DNA from: Leptospiraceae bacterium
GTDB taxonomy: Bacteria; Spirochaetota; Leptospiria; Leptospirales; Leptospiraceae
Direction of reading: 5' to 3'
Length of the DNA: 64,000 nt
NCBI GenBank assembly: GCA_024233865.1
Contig: JACKPA010000003.1
Coordinates: 310,001-374,000 of the forward strand
Shown in pieces: positions 1 through 9,473 of the stretch (within the stretch, counting starts at the first letter, position 1; every line of letters starts with the position of its first letter). The position numbers were made by a program, and so were the translations under genes. Below the pieces are notes generated by a model. That model was not told where the DNA came from and searched no databases. It worked only from the letters and a program-made list of their open reading frames with translations.

Positions 1-818
1 TTTATTTTAAAGAAGTATTCTCTTACTGTTTCCCGGAAGGCTATAGAAAGGTTTTGAATAGATTTATCATCATTTAAATTTTTTATCTCTAATGCTTTTA
101 CTATTTCTAAATTCTTAAACACAAAATAGGCTGCTTTATCCTTTGGGCTTATCACTCTATTAATTTTATGATAACTTAAAGAAGATATATCTTTATTGAA
201 CACCATTAACGTTGAAAACATTCTTTCCATAATAAATGCGATATAAGAAGCATTTATTTGTTTGTCAGCTCTCGAATGAATAAACTCACCTTCTTCTTTA
301 GTAAGAGAGTTATTGATGTAATTGTATATTGGAACTGTAAAATCCATAAAGGATTTCCAAAACCTTTGGTTTCCTATCCAATAATTACAAAACAAAGTAT
401 TGTCTTCTGTATTAACTATTTTATAAATATCAACCTCGTAGTTTAGCTTATAAAATAGGTTTTGAACAAACTTCATAATTCCAGGGTGATAATATTCTGC
501 TTGGTACCATACGTTTTGAAAGAGAAAAGCATTCATATAAAAAGGGTTAATGAAATAAACGTCATAACCAGGATTTTGTAGAATGAAGTTTTTGAAATTT
601 TCTCCATGAACTTGTGTTTTTTGTCTGAACTTCCAAGAAAGATAGCCTCTGTATTCGGATTCTTGTATGGGATATTTTTTATAGTTTTGGTAAAATATCC
701 AATATTCATGCCATTCGGGATTTTCGTTTGAAATATTATTGTACGGTTTAAAAGCTTCTTCTAAAAATGACTCTTGATCTTGTTTGTAATATATTTGATA
801 TATGCTTATATGATTCAT
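1..818 (-). CDS. Surface-glycan cluster protein, C-terminus beyond window
   Basis: The frame is open from an ATG at 818 to the left edge, so only about 272 N-terminal residues are visible. The protein begins MNHISIYQIYYKQDQ and contains YRGYLSWKFRQKT and GYDVYFINPF, which I associate with uncharacterised proteins in bacterial polysaccharide and glycosyltransferase clusters. No signal peptide or membrane segment is visible. The ATG overlaps the stop of the upstream glycosyltransferase by 4 nt, so the two are translationally coupled. A role in building a surface glycan is inferred from context; I cannot name a reaction. Confidence 0.75.
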   Translation of the reverse strand, partial: MNHISIYQIYYKQDQESFLEEAFKPYNNISNENPEWHEYWIFYQNYKKYPIQESEYRGYLSWKFRQKTQVHGENFKNFILQNPGYDVYFINPFYMNAFLFQNVWYQAEYYHPGIMKFVQNLFYKLNYEVDIYKIVNTEDNTLFCNYWIGNQRFWKSFMDFTVPIYNYINNSLTKEEGEFIHSRADKQINASYIAFIMERMFSTLMVFNKDISSLSYHKINRVISPKDKAAYFVFKNLEIVKALEIKNLNDDKSIQNLSIAFRETVREYFFKI

Positions 819-2143
819 AAGCTAGTCTTCTGGGTAAGTTTTAGTTTGTTTAAAATTGTAATAAATAAATTTCTGATTCTCCAAACAACGCTAAGACGAA
901 TAGTTTGAAGTTCTATGTGAAAAACATCCCTCTGTTCCATAAGAGCACCATTTTTCACATGAAGATCGTGAAGCATCCCATAAGCATTTACTATTTTATA
1001 TTTAGACCTGTCTTCTTTAGAGATTGCTGTAAAATTATCTGTCATTTCTTCTATTCTTTTTAATCTTTTTTTAATGAGATTACCAACTGTATGATCGCTA
1101 AAATTTCTTATAATGTCTAACTTCGCTTGTTTACCTGCTTCTTTTGCTTTTTCTTGATTCTCATAAACATAACGCATTAGTTCACTACAATGTTTTTCAT
1201 CCGGTTCTGCCCATAATTCTCCTTTTACATAAAGACCATCCGTTTCTTTGATTTCAACCAAATTATATTTGACCAAAAAGCTATTGTTCACATTCATAAA
1301 GTCCATATTGGCAGAGTACGCAGTGGCTATAACCGGTTTTTCCAAAAACATTGATTCTGCCATTGTGAGCCCAAAGCCTTCCGCAGCATGTAAGGAAACA
1401 TAACAATCAGCACGTTGAAATAAAGAAAGTAAATCAGGTCGATGCAAATAATCATCTATCACATATATGTTTGTATGGGAATTAATTAAGTTATTAAGAA
1501 GAACTTTTTTCTCCGAAGATTGTTTGGAATTGGAGAACTTGACAACTAATACAGCGTCATTGTTTCCTTGAAAAGTATTTAGGAAAGCTCGAATCACTTT
1601 ATCCGGATTTTTTCTTTGAAAGGAGCTTGCAAAATCAAAGACATACAAAAATACATATTTGTTTTCAAAATTTTGTATAAATTCCGGCTCTTTACTTGCT
1701 AAATCAAGTTTAATGGAACAAGGAACCGTTAGAGTCGGTATTGTAGAACTCTTTGATATTGCATCCATTGAATACTTACTACCGGTCCAGATTTCATCAA
1801 ATAGATCAAAAAATTTAATCCATTCTTTTGGGAAATTATTTAATTCCCAAAACCAATAACCTATATTGTATTTACCTTGAAAGTAAGAAGACTGTCTAAA
1901 CTTCACAAATTCACCAAGCATATCCGGATTTATAAGAATTAGGTTGACCGGATAAGGATTTTTATCCGTAAAGTTAGAATGCGTTTTGTCTTCTTTGCGA
2001 TGTTGGTTTAGATCGAAATTGTTAAGAACGTAAGGAATCCCGGCAACTTCAATAGAACGAATACTCGACCTCACTGCCTCTCCCAATCCAAATTCACTAT
2101 TAATATATCCGGATATATTAATTCCTAAAGTATACTCGTCCAA
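815..2143 (-). CDS. Glycosyltransferase, GT4/GT-B type
   Basis: A 442-residue retaining GT-B glycosyltransferase, likely cytoplasmic, moving a nucleotide-sugar residue onto a surface-glycan acceptor. The C-terminal half has the family hallmark AEGFGLTMAESMFLEKPVIA (about residues 255-275), the acidic nucleotide-sugar-binding region, preceded by a Rossmann-like stretch. The N-terminal GLGEAVRSS resembles the acceptor-domain glycine loop. The start is a TTG at 2143 with AAAGGA about 6 nt upstream; no ATG fits as well. It lies 13 nt after the GT2 gene and overlaps the next gene. Donor and acceptor cannot be read from the sequence. Confidence 0.85.
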   Translation of the reverse strand: MDEYTLGINISGYINSEFGLGEAVRSSIRSIEVAGIPYVLNNFDLNQHRKEDKTHSNFTDKNPYPVNLILINPDMLGEFVKFRQSSYFQGKYNIGYWFWELNNFPKEWIKFFDLFDEIWTGSKYSMDAISKSSTIPTLTVPCSIKLDLASKEPEFIQNFENKYVFLYVFDFASSFQRKNPDKVIRAFLNTFQGNNDAVLVVKFSNSKQSSEKKVLLNNLINSHTNIYVIDDYLHRPDLLSLFQRADCYVSLHAAEGFGLTMAESMFLEKPVIATAYSANMDFMNVNNSFLVKYNLVEIKETDGLYVKGELWAEPDEKHCSELMRYVYENQEKAKEAGKQAKLDIIRNFSDHTVGNLIKKRLKRIEEMTDNFTAISKEDRSKYKIVNAYGMLHDLHVKNGALMEQRDVFHIELQTIRLSVVWRIRNLFITILNKLKLTQKTSL

Positions 2144-2156
2144 GTCAAATCCTTTA

Positions 2157-2906
2157 CTATCTTGTAGAATTTTTCAATTTTTCCCTTACCTTATCAAAGT
2201 AGTCTTTATTACTCTTTTTAAAAGGGGCAATTATATTAAAATAGAATATATACCAAATAGCCATGAGCCCGTCTTTTAGCCCGATCTTTTTCCCTTCTTC
2301 ATAAGTACGACCATAGTAAGAAATTGGCACTTCATAGATACGGATTGGAAGTTTGGAAATCATGGCTGTGATTTCAACCTCCATTCCAAAGCCTTTACTG
2401 CTTAAATTCATGTACTTCAAAATAGGACTTCGGAACGCTTTATAACAAGTTTCAATATCGGTCATATTCAAATTTGTAAGCATGTTTGATAAAAAAGTAA
2501 GTGATTTATTCGCTAAATAATGATAAAAATAAAGAACTCGCATCGTTTTTTTTACAATAAATCGACTTCCGTATACTACATCCGCGTGATTATTCAAAAT
2601 CGGTTCGATAACAGATTCAATTTCCATGGGATCATATTCTAAGTCTGCATCTTGTATAATCAAAATTTCTCCGGTTGCTTCCTTAATGGCTTTTTTTATA
2701 GCATTCGTTTTTCCCGAATTTTTTTCTAGCTTAAAAACTCTAATTTTAGGTGAAGAAACAGACGTGATTTCATAAAAGCTATTATCTTTTGAGCAGTCAT
2801 CAATTACAATAATCTCTGTTACAAAGGGTAGTGAAACCAATTTGGATAGAATTATGCCTACCGTTTTTTCTTCGTTGTAAACCGGAACTAATACACTAAC
2901 TGACAT
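2157..2906 (-). CDS. Glycosyltransferase family 2, dolichyl-phosphate-mannose-synthase-like
   Basis: A 249-residue inverting GT-A enzyme. It opens with VSVLVPVYNEEKTVG, then IIVIDDCSKDNS (nucleotide-binding Asp) and the DxD-type motif IQDADLEYDP near residues 89-98, followed by VVYGSRF. This pattern is typical of DPM1/GtrB-like transferases that load a sugar onto a polyprenyl phosphate at the cytoplasmic face. It lacks the C-terminal membrane helices of GtrB, so it is the soluble, DPM1-length form. It starts 3 nt after the symporter stop and precedes a GT4 gene in the same operon. The sugar is unknown. Confidence 0.88.
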   Translation of the reverse strand: MSVSVLVPVYNEEKTVGIILSKLVSLPFVTEIIVIDDCSKDNSFYEITSVSSPKIRVFKLEKNSGKTNAIKKAIKEATGEILIIQDADLEYDPMEIESVIEPILNNHADVVYGSRFIVKKTMRVLYFYHYLANKSLTFLSNMLTNLNMTDIETCYKAFRSPILKYMNLSSKGFGMEVEITAMISKLPIRIYEVPISYYGRTYEEGKKIGLKDGLMAIWYIFYFNIIAPFKKSNKDYFDKVREKLKNSTR

Positions 2907-2908
2907 AA

Positions 2909-4177
2909 TTACACCAATTTTCCTTTATTACTAAATTTGTAAAGCCATCTTCCAAATGCATATAATAAAATCCAAAAACACAAAAGCAAGAATAATATAG
3001 CATAAGGATTGTACCTATAAATTAAGTATGGCAAGGTTAATGTTAAAACTCCCCCACCAACAAAAGGAGAAGAAAGTGGAGCTGCTTCCGCGTAAATTTT
3101 TACCGCTTTTGATTTGAATTCAGGATCTAGCATTTTTAAAAGCATCAAACCAATCACAGTTGTACCACCCAACATTCCAAAATTTAATATTCCCAATTCT
3201 GTTCGATATTCTTTTTGAATTAGTTCCTCGGAGAGTCTTTTTATACTAAAAATATTCCAAGCAAAACCTATGGTAAACAAAATGAATAACGGTAGTAAGG
3301 CATCCGATATAATTTGTAAATCAAGAGTAGAGATAGCTGTAAATATAAGCAGTTCCATGAATACATTTGAAAACAAAGTGATAATGTCATTTTGAATTAG
3401 GTATTCGTGTTTTGTAAGTCTCAAAGATAGTTTAATTAAAATACTTCCAAATAATGTGAAAATAAAAAGGGGTAGGGTAGGTAATTCTACAGGTATTATC
3501 TTATCTATACTTTGTTTTATGAAAACTCCAACTAAAAAGGCTGATAAAATAAGAGTTAAAGAAACAATAAATTGAATAGGATCACCATGAATTCGTTTGT
3601 GTTCTTGGATTCCCAAATAGGTTGTTTTATTATCCTTGATTAAATAGATTCCAATAATAATAGAAAATATCAGACCAATGGTAGCACTAAAAAGAGCATA
3701 TTCACTTCCGTTTGGCATGCCATTACTTTCCAAAGAATTACGAATGGCGACTGCTGTTCCATGACCTCCTGCGAATCCGGCTTCCAAGATTGCGTAAAAT
3801 ACAATTGGTAAACCAAACAGAGGTTTAAATAAAAATAGCGTTAAAATAATACCTATTATAATTTGTCCCAAAATTGCAATCCAAACAAAAACGCCTTGCG
3901 AAAGGACTTCTATAATTTTAGATTTTTGTTTGTTTTTTTCGTCAGTTGTTTCCAAAAAAAGAGCTGCAAACACAAGGGCAATAAAAAGGGAAGGATATTC
4001 TTTCCAAGCTATAAATATTTCATTGGATTTGTAATTTTGAAAGATGCTAAAAAATAGTAAAACAACAATAGAAGAAGTTAAAGAAACTGGAATTCTATAT
4101 ATATGCAAAAATTTGGTTTTATATGTGATAATACCGGTAATTCCAAGTATTACGATTATAATAAACAATGGAATCAC
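2909..4177 (-). CDS. gltS: Sodium/glutamate symporter family (GltS-like) membrane protein
   Basis: A 422-residue polytopic inner-membrane protein with about 10-12 hydrophobic segments and two related halves. The N-half loop GFAGGHGTAVAIRNS (about residues 135-150) and the C-half loop FGMLGGTTVIGLML with LSSPFVGGGVL match the paired glycine-rich re-entrant loops of the ESS (GltS) family, which imports glutamate with Na+. Its ATG overlaps the ispG stop by 4 nt. The family call is firm; the substrate is inferred, and the protein diverges from E. coli GltS, so another anion is possible. Confidence 0.75.
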   Translation of the reverse strand: MIPLFIIIVILGITGIITYKTKFLHIYRIPVSLTSSIVVLLFFSIFQNYKSNEIFIAWKEYPSLFIALVFAALFLETTDEKNKQKSKIIEVLSQGVFVWIAILGQIIIGIILTLFLFKPLFGLPIVFYAILEAGFAGGHGTAVAIRNSLESNGMPNGSEYALFSATIGLIFSIIIGIYLIKDNKTTYLGIQEHKRIHGDPIQFIVSLTLILSAFLVGVFIKQSIDKIIPVELPTLPLFIFTLFGSILIKLSLRLTKHEYLIQNDIITLFSNVFMELLIFTAISTLDLQIISDALLPLFILFTIGFAWNIFSIKRLSEELIQKEYRTELGILNFGMLGGTTVIGLMLLKMLDPEFKSKAVKIYAEAAPLSSPFVGGGVLTLTLPYLIYRYNPYAILFLLLCFWILLYAFGRWLYKFSNKGKLV

Positions 4178-6171
4178 CTATCTCTCCACTTTCCACTCTC
4201 TTTGATTAGCTCTATTAACTTCCGATCAGCAATTTCACTGGGAATAGACCTTGCAACAATTTCATGACCTTTGTATAGATGAATTTTGCCAAATCCGGCT
4301 CCTACATAGCCAAAATCTGCGTCTGCCATTTCTCCGGGACCATTCACAATACAACCCATAATGGCAATTTTAACTTCTTTTAGATGAGATGTCTGCTCTT
4401 TGATCCTTCTGCTTACGTCTTGTATGTTAAAGTTTGTTCTTCCGCATGAGGGACAAGATATAAATTCCGTTTTTAAAATCCGTAGCCTCACAGACTGCAA
4501 AATATCATAAGAAATTGAGAGTATATCTTTGAATTTATCATCTTCAGTTTGGATTCGAATAACATCTCCGATTCCATCCAACAATAAACCTCCCATTCCA
4601 CTAGAACAATTGTATATTGCTTCTTCCACATCTGAAAATTGTCCGCTTAGTAACATTGGAAAATCATTTTCTTTTAGATAAAAAGCCAGTTTTCTATAAT
4701 CCAAAAGAATTTCATTAGAAGTAAGTGAAAAAAATATATTTTTATTTTCGCTTTCTTTAATAATATCCAATAAGCTTGAAAGATACTCCAAGTATTCCGG
4801 TTGAATTTGAAATTCAATGATTCGATTTTTTTCTTTGGCTTTGAGTAGAAAGTTTATAAAGCTAAGTTTGTTGTTTTTGATAAATCCAAAAGGTTCCAAA
4901 ACAATTTTATCAAAAATCAACAATTGTTCTGCAAAATTTAAAGGGTTTTCATTTTCTTTCCATTTTTCTAATAAAATCCCAAAAGGGAGTTCTGTTCCAA
5001 GTTTCTTTTTTATTATAAGAAGTTCATTCAATGTTTGCAAGTTAAAAACGTTAAAAGACAGTATTTCAACCGGTGTTTCTTCCGAATTGCACAATAATAC
5101 ACTTTGTATTTTCCCGGTAATTTGGGATTCTGTCAAGCCGTCTGTTTGAATGTGCGTTTCAACTCGAATGGGATTGTTCTCTCCACAGGCTACATTTCCG
5201 ATTTTTACTTCAGAACTATAAAACCTGGAATACTCAAAAGGGTTTCTAAATTCTTGGTAACTTTGCTTGGATGCTTGAAAGGATGCTTTAGAAATAAACT
5301 TTTCTGCAACTTTCCTGGCAACGGGAATTTCATAAACGGCATCTTCCGTGAGTGACACTCGTATGGTATCTCCAATTCCATCTTCCAAGAGAGTCCCAAT
5401 TCCTATGATGGATTTAATTCGACCTTCTCTTCCGCTTCCAGCTTCTGTAACCCCCAAATGCAAAGGATAATCCATTTTATAATCTAAAAATTTAGAAACA
5501 AGCAATCTATAAGCTTGAACCATAACTACCGGGTTGGATGATTTCATAGAAACCACAATGTCATAGAAAGATTCTGATTCTGCGATTCGAATAAACTCTA
5601 AAGCGGACTCAACCATTCCAAGAGGAGTATCGCCAAAACGATTCATAATTCTATCTGATAAAGAGCCATGGTTGGTTCCAATTCGCATGGCAACTCCAAG
5701 TTCTTTGCACCGTTTCACCAATGGAAGAAATTTATCAGCCATTTTTTCGATTTCAAGATCATATTCTTTTTCGGAGTATTCTTTCACCGTGAATTTCTTT
5801 TTATCAGTGAAATTTCCTGGATTAATTCTAATTTTTTCGACATGTTCCACGGCTTGCATGGCTACACTTGGAGTAAAATGAATATCAGCCACGATTGGAA
5901 CTTTGCAATTCGCTTTTTTAAGCTCTTTTCGTATATTAGGCAGGTTTTCCGCATCTGGAGATGATGGCACGGTAATCCTTACAATTTCACAACCGGCTTC
6001 CGAAAGCTCTATGACCTGCCTAACGGTTTCTTTTGTATCCTGTGTATCAGAAGTTGTCATGGATTGAATGCGAATCGGATTCTCTCCTCCAATCCTAACA
6101 CTACCAACCCTAACAACTCTAGTTTTTAGTCTTTGGTAAAAAAAAGGTGAATAATTGTATTTTAAGTTCAT
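4174..6171 (-). CDS. ispG: 4-hydroxy-3-methylbut-2-enyl diphosphate synthase, long form
   Basis: IspG (GcpE) reduces methylerythritol cyclodiphosphate to HMBPP, the penultimate step of the MEP isoprenoid pathway, using a [4Fe-4S] cluster. At 665 residues it is the long form: an N-terminal TIM barrel (about 10-290, with VRIGGENPIRIQSMTTSDT), an extra central domain (about 310-560), and the C-terminal cluster domain with ISCPSCGRT and MGCIVNGPGE supplying the three Cys and the Glu ligand. Most bacteria have a form of about 370 residues; the insertion form is known from Leptospira, Chlamydia, Bacteroidetes and plants. It begins 6 nt after the lipoprotein stop and heads the gltS-glycosyltransferase operon. 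Confidence 0.96.
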   Translation of the reverse strand: MNLKYNYSPFFYQRLKTRVVRVGSVRIGGENPIRIQSMTTSDTQDTKETVRQVIELSEAGCEIVRITVPSSPDAENLPNIRKELKKANCKVPIVADIHFTPSVAMQAVEHVEKIRINPGNFTDKKKFTVKEYSEKEYDLEIEKMADKFLPLVKRCKELGVAMRIGTNHGSLSDRIMNRFGDTPLGMVESALEFIRIAESESFYDIVVSMKSSNPVVMVQAYRLLVSKFLDYKMDYPLHLGVTEAGSGREGRIKSIIGIGTLLEDGIGDTIRVSLTEDAVYEIPVARKVAEKFISKASFQASKQSYQEFRNPFEYSRFYSSEVKIGNVACGENNPIRVETHIQTDGLTESQITGKIQSVLLCNSEETPVEILSFNVFNLQTLNELLIIKKKLGTELPFGILLEKWKENENPLNFAEQLLIFDKIVLEPFGFIKNNKLSFINFLLKAKEKNRIIEFQIQPEYLEYLSSLLDIIKESENKNIFFSLTSNEILLDYRKLAFYLKENDFPMLLSGQFSDVEEAIYNCSSGMGGLLLDGIGDVIRIQTEDDKFKDILSISYDILQSVRLRILKTEFISCPSCGRTNFNIQDVSRRIKEQTSHLKEVKIAIMGCIVNGPGEMADADFGYVGAGFGKIHLYKGHEIVARSIPSEIADRKLIELIKESGKWRDR

Positions 6172-6177
6172 TAGCTT

Positions 6178-6711
6178 TTACGGTTTGATAATTCTCATTT
6201 TCACTTGGGCGTTTAACTTTTCCTGAACTTCCTTTATTTGTTTGGCTAAGTCTTTTCTTTCACCACTTGATAATTCTATATTTTTTGTTTCGGAATTGTT
6301 GGAGTAGCTGACCATAATGACATTGGCTGATAAGATTTTATCAACAACCTGCTGTGACATTTCGGATGTTATTTTTAGAGTACTGGTATAATCCGTTGCA
6401 ACTTTTTTAAGCTTATAATAATCATTGTCTAACTTCAAAGAAACCCCTACAGGTAGCCCGACGTCGTAAGAATCCAAAAAATATTCCAGATAAATGAACT
6501 TTTTTAAAGACTTATTTTCCATAATTCCGGTTACATAAAGACTGTTTGACTTTCCTCTGTAACAAAACGGATTCAAACTGAATACGATACAAATTGGTTC
6601 GGATTGAATCGAAATCTGGTCAATGGTAGGCTCAGGGGTCACTGCTACCGAGCTGCAACGCCAGATAATTAGGCATAGAAAACAAATCATAAAAAGTTTT
6701 TTGAAATTCAT
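6178..6711 (-). CDS. Putative lipoprotein of unknown function
   Basis: A 177-residue protein starting at the ATG at 6711, which has a strong SD (AGAGGAAG) immediately upstream; the frame extends 23 codons further 5' without such a site. The N-terminus MNFKKLFMICFLCLIIW is a lipoprotein signal ending at Cys19 (IIWRC), a loose spirochaetal lipobox. The mature part has no recognisable domain. It is the first gene of the ispG operon; whether this has functional meaning is unclear. The product is probably anchored to a membrane facing the periplasm. Confidence 0.7.
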   Translation of the reverse strand: MNFKKLFMICFLCLIIWRCSSVAVTPEPTIDQISIQSEPICIVFSLNPFCYRGKSNSLYVTGIMENKSLKKFIYLEYFLDSYDVGLPVGVSLKLDNDYYKLKKVATDYTSTLKITSEMSQQVVDKILSANVIMVSYSNNSETKNIELSSGERKDLAKQIKEVQEKLNAQVKMRIIKP

Positions 6712-6952
6712 ACTTCCTCTTTTGTTAAAGTAACATCTTGTATATATGTATTTTTTGCATAAATAAGCATATCCTGTCAATTGGAAAAACTAGGAATTTA
6801 TTTTCATCCTAGGAAAATTTTAGTATAATACGTGAAAATGACAATAAAAATTCAAAACTTTTAATTTTTATATAGGAAAAATAGGAATATCTTTAAGATG
6901 GGGTAATAGAGTTACAGGCTATAAGGGCAAGAGATTTTTTTAGGAAAGATTC

Positions 6953-7537
6953 ATGAATTCAAAAAAAAAGCCAGATGATGGGTTTTTTCAAGCGAGCAAA
7001 GTTTCACAAGACCTTCATCCGGAAGATTGTTTTGTTTGTGGTTTGGAAAACGATAAAAGTTTAAAAGCTACAATTCAATTTGATGAGGAAAATGGAGAAG
7101 TTAAATTTACTCATAGTTTTCAAGGACATGAATTAGGGGCTCCTGGCAGAAAGCGTCTTGTTCATGGTGGTGCCATTGCAGCTTTATTAGACGAGGCACA
7201 AGGTGTTCTGGCTCATCATATCGGACATATTGTTATGACAGATCAACTTCACTTACGTTATCATAAAGCAACCCCTATTGAGGAATCAGTAGAAATTCAT
7301 GCTTGGATAACAACGGTTCGAAAAAGAAGATTGTACACTAGAGCAACGATGAAAAATAAAGAAGGAGAAGTACTAGTAAGTTCTTCAGGTCGTTGGTATT
7401 TATTGCCAGATAGAATGATTGAGCGTATTAACAAGGAATCTGAAAAACTTATAAACGGTTTTCAACCAGGATTAATTGAAGCAAATAGAAGCCGTTTTAA
7501 ATCTATTCGCAAACGCAAACGTCAGCCATCAGGATAA
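6953..7537 (+). CDS. PaaI-family hotdog thioesterase
   Basis: A 194-residue cytoplasmic protein with a single hotdog domain (about residues 20-165). The N-terminal DCFVCGLEN and the helix RLVHGGAIAALLDEAQGVLA, with the HGG...DE arrangement, match PaaI/THEM4-like acyl-CoA thioesterases, where the Asp/Glu in the helix is catalytic. It would hydrolyse a medium or long acyl-CoA to free acid and CoA; chain preference cannot be judged. The ATG at 6953 follows TTTAGGAAAG by a few nt. The C-terminus is basic (RKRKRQ). It stands alone on the plus strand, 37 nt before the next gene. Confidence 0.85.
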   Translation: MNSKKKPDDGFFQASKVSQDLHPEDCFVCGLENDKSLKATIQFDEENGEVKFTHSFQGHELGAPGRKRLVHGGAIAALLDEAQGVLAHHIGHIVMTDQLHLRYHKATPIEESVEIHAWITTVRKRRLYTRATMKNKEGEVLVSSSGRWYLLPDRMIERINKESEKLINGFQPGLIEANRSRFKSIRKRKRQPSG

Positions 7538-7580
7538 ATTTTTGCTTTTCTATTTTTGATTAAAACCAAGAATTGTGTTT

Positions 7581-8459
7581 ATGGAAAAGGGTATTTTTAA
7601 AAAAAGATTATTTATTGGAATAATTCTATATGCAATTGGTTTTATTTTGCTTTTTGGGTTCAGATTGCTTTATGGTTATTTAGCTCCGGAAGCTACACGG
7701 AGGGATAATACAACCAATTATATTCAACAATCCCAAAATTCGGATGATGCCCATCTTCTCAGAAAGAATTACGCGAGTACGAAACTTAAACAGACATCCG
7801 TTATGGTGGATCAAAAATACGAAAAAGTTGCCTCTATTAGTTCTAAAACGGATGAATTTGAAAAATCGGAAACTTCTCTCCGAGATTCTATAAAAAAATT
7901 CAATGCTCTGATTCAATACGAAGAAAGTACAGGCTTGAAAGGATATAGAAATTTGAATTTGGCAATAGGTGTGTATCCCGATAAATTTGACGAAATGACC
8001 GAAGTAGTAAAGCAAATTGGTGAAATTACATCCCTTCAGATCAACAAATCAGACAAAACAAATGAATATAAAGATTTATCAGCCAAAAAACTTTCTTTGG
8101 AAAAGTCATATACAGCTCTTATCGAATTAAAGAAAACTACCGGAGGAAAAATCGATGAACTGATTAATCTCGAAAATAAAATTTTGGAAATAGAGCAGAA
8201 TATTCAAAATTTAGGAGTGAAATTAGGAGAGTTTGATGCGGAGAATGAGTTTTGTACAATTAAATATACACTTTCTGAAACTGGTATAAAAAAAGCTAAT
8301 ATTTCTTTTTTTCGCAGGCTTTTGGTTGCTTTTGAATGGACTTGTAAATACTATTTGTTGCTGACTGCCATTGCGTTCTTTGCATTTTTTGGGTCCTGGT
8401 TTGCATTGTTAATGATGGAAAAACTTGGAATTTTCCAAGCAATTTTGGACAAGCTATAA
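7581..8459 (+). CDS. DUF4349-like membrane protein
   Basis: About 292 residues. One N-terminal membrane helix (about 12-30), an extracytoplasmic middle with a long coiled-coil-rich stretch (about 150-220), and a second hydrophobic segment near 255-285. The arrangement, including the ferredoxin-like piece GYRNLNLAIGVYPDKFDEMT before the coiled coil, matches DUF4349 proteins of unknown function. A GTG two codons earlier (7575) is an alternative start; neither has a strong SD. Possible roles in envelope sensing or scaffolding are speculation. Confidence 0.65.
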   Translation: MEKGIFKKRLFIGIILYAIGFILLFGFRLLYGYLAPEATRRDNTTNYIQQSQNSDDAHLLRKNYASTKLKQTSVMVDQKYEKVASISSKTDEFEKSETSLRDSIKKFNALIQYEESTGLKGYRNLNLAIGVYPDKFDEMTEVVKQIGEITSLQINKSDKTNEYKDLSAKKLSLEKSYTALIELKKTTGGKIDELINLENKILEIEQNIQNLGVKLGEFDAENEFCTIKYTLSETGIKKANISFFRRLLVAFEWTCKYYLLLTAIAFFAFFGSWFALLMMEKLGIFQAILDKL

Positions 8460-8585
8460 ATATCAAATATAATTCTGGTAAGGAATTTTTTTATGAATAT
8501 TTTTTGATTTAAATCCTAAAAACACTTTTTTTTTTTGAATATCTATCGAAAAATGTAGTATAAGGACTTGCGGAAAACGGATTAA

Positions 8586-9473
8586 ATGGCACTAAAAAAG
8601 TATAAACGATTTGTTATTATTTCATTTATTATTGTTTCACTTGGTATTTCCGGTGAAGATATGTTGGAATGGATAGGGGGATACTCATCAGAAACTTTGG
8701 GAAATCCCGAAAATATTCAAAAAAACCACAAGGTTTATTACTACTGGCAGATAAATAGTTTAAAAAAAGCTGTTTCTCCACGATATATCCGTTTGGTAGA
8801 CGTAAATCACTACAAAGCATCGGGTAGTTTTATGAACAAAGGGATTTTGTTTACCTATAATGGCTTAAAAAACACCCAGGTTTCTATTTGTGGAAATTTC
8901 ACAGCATGGAAGTGTAAACCAATGATTCGAAACCTCTATGGAGTTTACTATATAGTAATTCCGGCTAATTATAAAGATAGAAACAATGAGCCAATACTAT
9001 CTTACCAATACAAGTTTAATATAGACGGCTTGTTTGACTATGATCCGGAAAACTACAACGTGATTGATGATGGAAAAGGCTCGTTTTATTCCGAATATGC
9101 TTTGGAAAAGGTAGATGTAAGCAAACAGATAACTTATCGAATCGTTGAAAATGAAGAAAATCTTGATTTAGGTTTAAAAACAGTTGAGTTTAGGATTTAT
9201 AAACCAGAGGCTACTACCATATCTTTGGTTGGAGACTTCAATCAATGGAATCCGGAGCATGACTATTTGGTAAAAGACTACAATACCGGCATTTTTACTC
9301 TAACCAAAAAACTTCGAGAAGGAAAGTATTTGTATAACTACATCGTAGATGGTAAAAAAGAGCTGGATACTTATAATCCGAATACGGGTTATTACGAAGA
9401 ATTTGTAGATGAGTTTGAAACCAATGACCTATCTTCTCTTTTAAATCTGGAAGAAGTCAAAGAGATTTTTTGA
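8586..9473 (+). CDS. Exported protein with two CBM48/AMPK-like glycogen-binding domains
   Basis: A 295-residue protein with an N-terminal signal sequence (KRFVIISFIIVSLGISG) and two E-set carbohydrate-binding modules. Module 1 (about 85-165) has VSICGNFTAWKCKP; module 2 (about 200-280) has ISLVGDFNQWNPEHDY and YLYNYIVDGKKELD, the pattern of glycogen-binding domains of AMPK beta and branching enzymes. Module 1 is more divergent. It probably binds a glucan or acts as a structural module in the periplasm or at the surface. The stop overlaps the TTG start of the sulfatase-like gene, so the two are coupled. Confidence 0.75.
   Translation: MALKKYKRFVIISFIIVSLGISGEDMLEWIGGYSSETLGNPENIQKNHKVYYYWQINSLKKAVSPRYIRLVDVNHYKASGSFMNKGILFTYNGLKNTQVSICGNFTAWKCKPMIRNLYGVYYIVIPANYKDRNNEPILSYQYKFNIDGLFDYDPENYNVIDDGKGSFYSEYALEKVDVSKQITYRIVENEENLDLGLKTVEFRIYKPEATTISLVGDFNQWNPEHDYLVKDYNTGIFTLTKKLREGKYLYNYIVDGKKELDTYNPNTGYYEEFVDEFETNDLSSLLNLEEVKEIF

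Noticed and set aside
4817..5964. Several plus-strand frames of 60-110 codons opposite ispG
   Set aside because: They mirror a conserved gene, are Phe/Ser-rich and have no homology or start context.
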